Assembly: GCF_020283565.1 (NCBI RefSeq)
Contig: NC_060060.1
Coordinates: 39,990,001-40,054,000 of the forward strand
Source: Trifolium pratense
Taxonomy: Eukaryota; Streptophyta; Magnoliopsida; Fabales; Fabaceae
Reading direction: 5' to 3'
Length of the DNA: 64,000 nucleotides
Of this stretch, positions 57,719-64,000 are shown in pieces (the stretch's first letter is position 1; every line of letters begins with the position of its first letter). The notes beneath the pieces were generated by a model. The model made no database searches and had not been told where the DNA came from. It saw nothing but the letters and a program-made list of their open reading frames with translations. The position numbers and the translations under genes were made by a program.

Positions 57719-60700
57719 ATTGTGTTCACTACTCAACTATGCAGTCAGTGGTTTAATTCATCTATTTAATATTGAAAACTTTCTTATAGGATGAACCTGA
57801 GGAAAAGTTAGCAGACACTCTTGATAATTTTGTTGACGCCACTGATACCCCTGGAAGTGAAGGATCCTTGCTTAATAAAGCGGAAGAGGTGAATAAAATT
57901 CGTGGATTGTAATTTTTATTCTCTTCTGAATTATTGTTATTGATGTGGCATTCCCTGCCATTTGCATTCATTAGCTATACTTCCTCAACATTTTTTTTAC
58001 CTGATTTTTCCTGAATGTAGAATGCAAAAGAATCTGAGAGAGGACCTGCTGTTGAATCTGAAACTGATTTGAGGACTGGAAAGCCAGAGTCTTCTGAAGA
58101 AGTCGTTAATAAGGTATGTGCATAGTTCATAAACTCATAGCTTGACTGGAAATTACTTTTATTCTCTTGTCTCATAGCTACTCGTTCAATTGATTTAGAC
58201 TACTTGATCCACCTAATCAACAGATATTAGGTCATAATGATATACTGGTAGGCACTTCTATTTTTGTCAGTTGTTGTCTCATAACTTCCCCAAGGAAAGT
58301 CAGTTTTGTGGCAATATACAACACTCAGTCATATGGTAAAAAACGAGATGAAGTAGACACAGTGAATGGTCTCATACGAAATCATTTTATTGTCAAAACA
58401 GTTGCACATGATGATTTTTCTGGTATTTTTCTTAGCCAATAATTATGATATCTAGGATACAACTTCAGTGATTCTAGAATACTTCTTGTGGAAAATTGTG
58501 TCACTACCTTCGATTTTCAGATTTGGATGTAAGGAAACACTGGGGTTTGTTCTTTCAGATTTGAACATATTGCAGTTTCAAAATGAAAATGAATTGTTGA
58601 CATATGAAACAATACCCCTCTTGTGGTGTTTCTAATCCTCTGAAATGACAAAGTTGGATATTATCATGCTTTTCTTTTCAAAAAACTTATGCTATTTTGC
58701 TTAACTTATTTTATGTTTTATATGGTTATGTAACATTGCAATTACTGGCATTAAACCCCTTTTCATTGGGGTTTGCTCTGATTGTTTTAATATTCGTGTT
58801 CTGCAATTTGTTTTTGGCCAAACTGTATTATTTTAGGGCATGAGGCACGACATTATCTTCTTTTGTATGTATTTCAAGGCATTGATCAGCTTTTGATTCT
58901 TCCTGGCTTTGTCTTTATGTGTATTATAGTATAACCTACAATGGATGCATGATGCGACGTCAAAAATTAAGCCTTATCCTGTTATACATGTTACACCTAC
59001 AACAAAGATATCCCCAAAGTTGAATAACTTGTGAGCAGAAAGAACATATCATGAAAGTATCCGTCTTCCTTCATGGAAAATTACCATTGTGTGTGTTAGG
59101 AACCAAGTAATTGAATTCAAAGAAAATAACTATTTTATTGAAAAATAGATTAAGAAAGAATAAAAGATAGAGAAAGAACACGAGAGAAATATCTCCTCCA
59201 AGGGTTTCCTCTTCTACACTAGAGTTACTACTCTATTCACAAAAGTTTACAAATCTGAATGAATCTCCTCCTCTATCCATGTATTCTCCTATTTACACAT
59301 GAAGCTCTTCTAACTATTCAATTAACTATCTGACTAACTTGTCTAACTATTTACTCACTATCTAAAGTTAAAGAGTCTATTTTTTGAAAGAAAAAAAAAA
59401 GTTACTCACTATCCTATACTGTTGCTAACTCCTCCTTATCCCATATCATCATAACAAACTCCTCAATGTCCTCATTATCCTATATTGTTACTAAATCTTC
59501 CTTATCCCATATCATAACAAACTCCTCTCACTGTGTGCTATATCCAAAGTCCTAACAGTGTATTTGTGTATAAATTTAAAACATAATTAGGCAAAATGTA
59601 ATTTTTTAAATTAAATTCCGATTAAAAATAAATAACAATCACAAGTTCACAGTAAAAAAATACTCCCTCCGTGACACTTTATAAGCAAATCTCACCTTTC
59701 TAGGTTCATTGCATAATAATGTATCTGGACTTTATTAAAGTCCCGATACATTAATTATGCAATGAATCTAGAAACGTGAAATTTGCTTATAAAATGTCAC
59801 GGAGGGAGTACATAAATAAAGGTCATACAATACAACCCTATTAGCCCACGGCCAACAGAGCCAAAACAAATCACAAATAAATACAGCACTCAAACACAAC
59901 AACAGAGTCGGTTTCCATACCCTACCCACACCCAACCACTTGAAAAAAGGGCCACTCACAGATCACAGCACCCAAAGAATACCAATTAAAATGTTTTAGC
60001 GCTCAAAGATGCAAAGTCAAGGTGTCTGACACACCAAGCTTTTACTTGAAGCACCACAAATCCACTGCACCAAGGTTTCAGGTAGCAGGGCAATGTTGCA
60101 TGACCACTTGCAGATCTCACAGCAACAAAATAGAGTAATAGTCTCAGGTCTATTAGGTTTTTCAGATTATGGATTTTGATTACTGGATAATGTGCTGGGG
60201 ATAGGCTTTTGAATTGATTACCTGCTCCACCAACTGGAAAATGGGGACCAAAACAATGTTGCAGTATCTCTCGTTCCTAGAGATTCCATTAGCTGGCACA
60301 ATCCCACCTAATCCTACCAAATTGAATTCATTGGTAGGAACAGGGTTGTTCAGCCACCAAACAATCTTGGAAACATTGAATATTCTTCTTTCTTTTCTTC
60401 CTCCTCATTACCTAAACCTTATACTCATCATCAGCAGTTGGAATTGTTTAACATTTACAGTAAGCAGCAATGGGATTAAAATCGTCCCTTTTTCCAATTT
60501 CCCATTTCCTATGAAATGAATAATTTAAATCAACATTTACAATCACATAAAAGGTTCCAATTAAGATAAATTCAGCAACTCACCTCTATGAAACACCAAA
60601 GTCCTTTCTAGTTTTAATGGATAGCTTTTGCCGAGCAACCTTGAGAGATGTGACATTCAATCATAAGCTGTCTCAATTTAACTTAAAAGGTTATCCACAT

Positions 60701-63069
60701 TTTCTTCGTCTTCGAACATCTTTAACTGCCTCATTCACCCTTTGAGTTGATGAACTGGTAGACTGCTCAAAGTTATGTATGAATGTATGATAGTTAAGTT
60801 CAGAAATATTTTCACAATTTTCCTCCACTTTTCTCATCTGTTTTTCTTTTCTCTTTGTGGGTTTATATATTTAGGGGGAAGATGTATCTGATAATACTGA
60901 TGGATTATCAAAGGAAGAATTGGGCAGGCTTGTTGCTTCTCGTTGGACAGGAGAAGATGTTGGTAAGAAAAGTCCTGAAGCTGACACTGCATTAGACAAT
61001 GAAGATCAGGAAGATACTTCACATGGGACAAATATAGAAGAGAATGAAGGATATGCTTCTGACACTGACGATGACAACCAAAAATATGATGAAGATGTAA
61101 ATGATGAAGATGTAAATGATGATGAATTTCAAGAGGATGAGCACGACGACCTTAGTTCCTCTTACAAACCTGACGATGAGACTGAAACAGACTTTTCAGG
61201 TTTGTTATAGATATTAATGCAAATGATTATCAAAGTGTGGTATATAATGTACTTGTGTTTAAAGTAATTCAAATGAACTCAGATGTTAGCACAACAGAAG
61301 ATCCTTCTTGGTTAGAGAAAATACAGAAATCTGTATGGAATATGTTTCAAGCCGTTAATATATTCCAGACACCAGTGAACCAGTCAGGTACACATTTAAC
61401 ATTCCATTACCCATATTTTTTGTCCAGGTAGATATAACTTACGCCTTTCTCTTTGGCCTCTTTAGATGCTGCTCGTATACGCAAGGAATACGACGAATCA
61501 AGTACCAAGTTGTCTAAAATACAGTCTAAAATATCAAGCCTAACACAAAAGCAAAAACTTGATTTTGGTTAGTATGGCACTGGTAACATTTGTCACTCTT
61601 AGGATTTGTATTGTAGAGGTATTAGTTATGGAATTCGCTTGAGTAAACTGAAGAAAAACTTCAATACTACAGGTCCAGCAAAGGAGTTTTATTCATTTTA
61701 TGATCGTTGCTTTGAGAGCAAGCAGAACAAGTTACATTTTTTCTCCCTTAGCTGTTTACTTTCTGTTGTATTTGGCATTTTTGTAAATCTGAAAGTTAGA
61801 TAGTCCTCTCCTGTTCATCTCACTTTCTGGGATGGTAATTTTGGTTCAGGTACATTTACAAAGTCTGCCCCTATAAGCAGGCTACTCAGGAGGAGGGCCA
61901 TTCCACCACCCGTTTGGGGTAAGGCTTTGGTAACTAGTTGATAAATTTTATCAGACCGCTTTTCTCCAGTTCAAACGAATTCAAGCATCCGTTGGTGAAA
62001 ACAAATAGTTTTATATTCCCTGTAAAAGAGACAAAAATAATTTAGTTTTGTTTTCACAGTCGCTGGGACAAATTTGAGGATTCATACAAAGTAATGGTGT
62101 TTTCTAATGGTGATAAATGCTGGAACGGTCCTGATAGGAGTTTGAAGGTATATACGTATTTGAATTTTAAAAAGTATGTGTCATTTCTTTCAGTTTTGAG
62201 AGGACTATATTGGATCTTTTCATTCTAAAACAATTAGATTCAATTATACTCAAATGTTACTTACAAGACTATTCTGTGTATTCATTCTAAAGTAATTATA
62301 TTCATTTAGATTAGATGCAAAAGTGTTTGTTAAAATACAGTATAAATTCCATGTTTTTCCTTCAAAGTTAAGAGTGTATTAATAGGCTTAGTAGTTCATC
62401 TTGGGTTTTAGACATGCTTTGAGTGAGTTATAGTTGGGGAACCTTTTGCAACAGTGGGCAAGTTCAATTTCAGTTTCCTTGCATTTCTCATAAAAATAAT
62501 CGTAAGTAATCATTTCAGTTTCCTTACATATCTCAAGATTATATTACCATTTTTACTTTCTTAACCATTGCCCTGAGGTCACTGTTTAGCATTTTCCTAA
62601 TTATTACTAGTCTGTGGAGTTTCTCATGGAATTTAAAACTTGAAAGGTGGGTCAGATTTGTGGACCGTATGTAATTAATGGCTGTTTATTGAACAGGTCA
62701 AACTTAAATGCGGGTTGACAAATGAGATTACCGATGTGGATGAACCAAGCCGCTGCGAGTAGGGATTGTTATTTATTTACTCTGCTCCTTTCACCACTTC
62801 TCTTCCTTTTTATCAAATTTTTCTATGTTGATGCTTTCCCCTTTTCTCACTGCTGTCTCATGGGCCTCATGGCAGGTACGTAGCTTTATTAGCTACCCCA
62901 GCCCTTTGTCAGGAAGAAAAGCTGAAGGTACTTAAATTGATTATTACATGATAACTAATATTGTCCTTACCTTAATATGGTATTAATGGTGACTGGAATG
63001 TGACAGGAGTTACAACACAAGCTAGACTTACTGAATTCAGAACAACCAGAAAGCCATGATGAGTTGTGA
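54890..63069 (+). CDS. PSL4: Glucosidase II beta subunit (PRKCSH/PSL4)
   Basis: Sixteen exons: 54890-54998, 55115-55231, 55323-55418, 56206-56445, 57093-57328, 57790-57888, 58021-58113, 60875-61199, 61283-61387, 61466-61567, 61673-61730, 61850-61918, 62060-62147, 62697-62758, 62876-62927 and 63007-63069. All GT-AG; 637 aa. A hydrophobic signal peptide (about 1-23) is followed by two Cys-rich LDLa-like modules ([29 protein letters not shown]). A Lys/Glu coiled coil spans about 120-215, a long acidic part runs to about 440, and the C-terminal MRH lectin domain about 508-612 ([36 protein letters not shown]). The last four residues are HDEL, an ER-retrieval signal. The protein holds the catalytic alpha subunit in the ER, where the enzyme trims glucose from N-glycans; in Arabidopsis PSL4 is needed for immune-receptor biogenesis. 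A CT-rich leader precedes the ATG. Confidence 0.97.
55030..55073 (+). repeat. (ATT)n microsatellite in PSL4 intron 1
   Basis: About 14 uninterrupted trinucleotide units between exons 1 and 2. Confidence 0.95.
57692..57718 (+). repeat. (GT)n microsatellite in PSL4 intron 5
   Basis: About 13 GT units. Confidence 0.95.
59094..59557 (-). mobile_element. Solo-LTR candidate in PSL4 intron 7
   Basis: 464 bp that starts TGTTAGGA and ends TCCTAACA. The flanks are GTGTG and GTGTA (4 of 5 match). On minus a polyadenylation-like CAATAAAATAG lies about 50 bases before the CA end. It is preceded by repeated ATCCCATATCAT/CTATATTGTTACTAA words. No internal retroelement sequence is attached. Confidence 0.55.
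59663..59808. mobile_element. Stowaway-like MITE in PSL4 intron 7
   Basis: 146-bp near-perfect hairpin, CTCCCTCCGTGACACTTTAT at the left and its complement at the right, TA on both sides. It is related to the element at 13751. Confidence 0.85.
62550..62600. mobile_element. Truncated Mutator-like MITE end
   Basis: CTTAACCATTGCCCTGAGGTCACTGTTTAGCATTTTCC matches in pieces (TTAACCA.TGCCC, GCACTGTTTAGCATTTTCC) the right end of the MITEs at 25758 and 27065. The left end is absent. It lies in PSL4 intron 13. Confidence 0.55.
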
Positions 63070-63892
63070 AAACCCAGATGAATTTTAACTGGTAAGTTTA
63101 CTGGCATTTGATTCCTTTTCTTTGGAGATTTGAGTCCCAAGATGATCAATTTTTACTTTGAACAGCTAGTGAGAAGATCATGCAGCAACTGAAGAAATGG
63201 CTCCCTTAAGTTTGGTATACTAGAGCTTACAGAAATTTGATATTGGTTGGGGTTAAGGAGGGGCTAGGACTAGGAACGGGCTGGGAATCCTTATGGCTCT
63301 TCCAGTTTGGCAACATTCTGACATGACCAATTCCTTAGAACATTTTTCTTATATTAAAATCACAATTACTACTTGGTCTGTGGCTCTCCTTCAGATTGTC
63401 CATTCCAATTTCGGGATTGATCTTTATACGATGCAAAATACTAGGCGGCCAGAGATTCTAAAACTGAATTTTTGTTAGAAATGAGTTGACACCATTATTA
63501 ATTTTAGATGGAAAAGTGGTTTGAACAACCATCTTATAACGTTCTTGTGTGATTCATAGTTTTTTTCAAATTTTGGTTGCATGGATTCAGGAAGGAGATT
63601 TTCATATTTTGTTTGTGTGGCTCATGAAGGGGTTAAAATTATTCTGCTGAAAAGAGTTAAATACCAAGTTTTATGAGTTTTTGGCATTTCTAAAATGATA
63701 AATGTGGTGATGAATTTTGGTAGTATGTTATTACTAGATGTTTTGAGTTCGATTCTCAACCCATTGTAAAAAAAAATGATAAATATGATAAATTCATTTT
63801 AAAGTGTAAAGTGAGCAATAACAATTACTTTTAAATATATTATTCTATTTTTTTATGAAAATAATAAATTAATGGTTGATATTATGGGTCCG
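63070..63892 (+). other. PSL4 3' flank
   Basis: Probable 3' untranslated region followed by intergenic DNA. 63092-63165 has intron-like ends (GTAAGT...AACAG) and could be a 74-base intron in the untranslated region; that is a weak call. A short GAGTTCGATTCTCAACCC followed by an A run at about 63745-63777 looks like a SINE tail. Confidence 0.4.
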
Positions 63893-64000
63893 TTTGTTTT
63901 AACATTTACAATGGAATCAATGAGGATCGAACTTTGAACCTTGTGCATACTACTCAAATCACTCACTACTCGATTAAATCTAGTGGCTTTCAAGGACTTC
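63893..64000 (-). mobile_element. SINE-like repeat cut by the window edge
   Basis: On minus it reads GCCACTAGATTTAATCGAG, then GTAGTGAGTGATTTGAG (A-box-like) and GGTTCAAAGTTCGATCC (B-box-like). A similar, more decayed copy is at about 49690-49762. It is incomplete here. Confidence 0.5.

Larger units (their letters stand above)
58114..60874 (+). other. Large PSL4 intron 7
   Basis: 2.76 kb, the longest intron of the gene. It contains a solo-LTR candidate and a Stowaway MITE, both listed separately. Frames near 60214 and 60834 have no recognisable domain. Confidence 0.75.

Overview
This is a stretch of AT-rich plant nuclear DNA. The transposable-element types and the protein sequences point to a papilionoid legume, probably near Medicago, Trifolium or Pisum; that placement is inference from familiarity, not a database result. 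I assembled eight protein-coding genes exon by exon. In each one the splice phases add up and the reading frame closes at a stop codon.

Layout, left to right. Bases 1-2984 hold a tRNA-derived SINE and a dead LINE RNase H region. An LBD4-like LOB-domain transcription factor lies on + (3086-7936) with a 4.3-kb intron carrying several small transposons. A P-TEFb cyclin T lies on - (10108-14758). The stretch 16-18 kb holds a retroposon with perfect target duplications plus LINE remains. The peroxin gene PEX1 lies on - (18969-32672, 16 exons, 1,130 aa) and its introns carry MITEs and a nested LTR-like element. A TANGO2/NRDE-family gene lies on - (34802-37076). A Helitron remnant, a LINE tail and a Tourist-like MITE follow, then a small single-B3-domain gene on + (39102-40980). 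The splicing factor DRT111/SFPS (SPF45-like) lies on - (42390-46570). The 46.8-49 kb block is a mosaic of TA microsatellites, a long-TIR element, a second inverted-repeat element and a local duplication. A plastid NusB-like gene lies on - (50324-53125), and the glucosidase II beta subunit lies on + (54890-63069) and ends in HDEL.

The eight genes do not form a pathway; this is ordinary plant gene order. They cover a developmental regulator, transcription elongation (CYCT), peroxisomal receptor recycling (PEX1), an NRDE-family protein, a B3 factor, pre-mRNA splicing (DRT111), plastid RNA (NusB) and ER glycoprotein quality control (PSL4).

I found no convincing new multi-gene system. The points most worth a second look are: a 141-bp in-frame tandem triplication that lengthens the cyclin T tail; a duplicated splice acceptor in TANGO2; a GC-AG intron in the NusB gene; a fold-back element inside a TA repeat with a possible empty-site copy nearby; a nested LTR-like element plus MITE in a PEX1 intron; and a 557-bp poly-A retroposon of unknown parentage with a 17-bp perfect target duplication.
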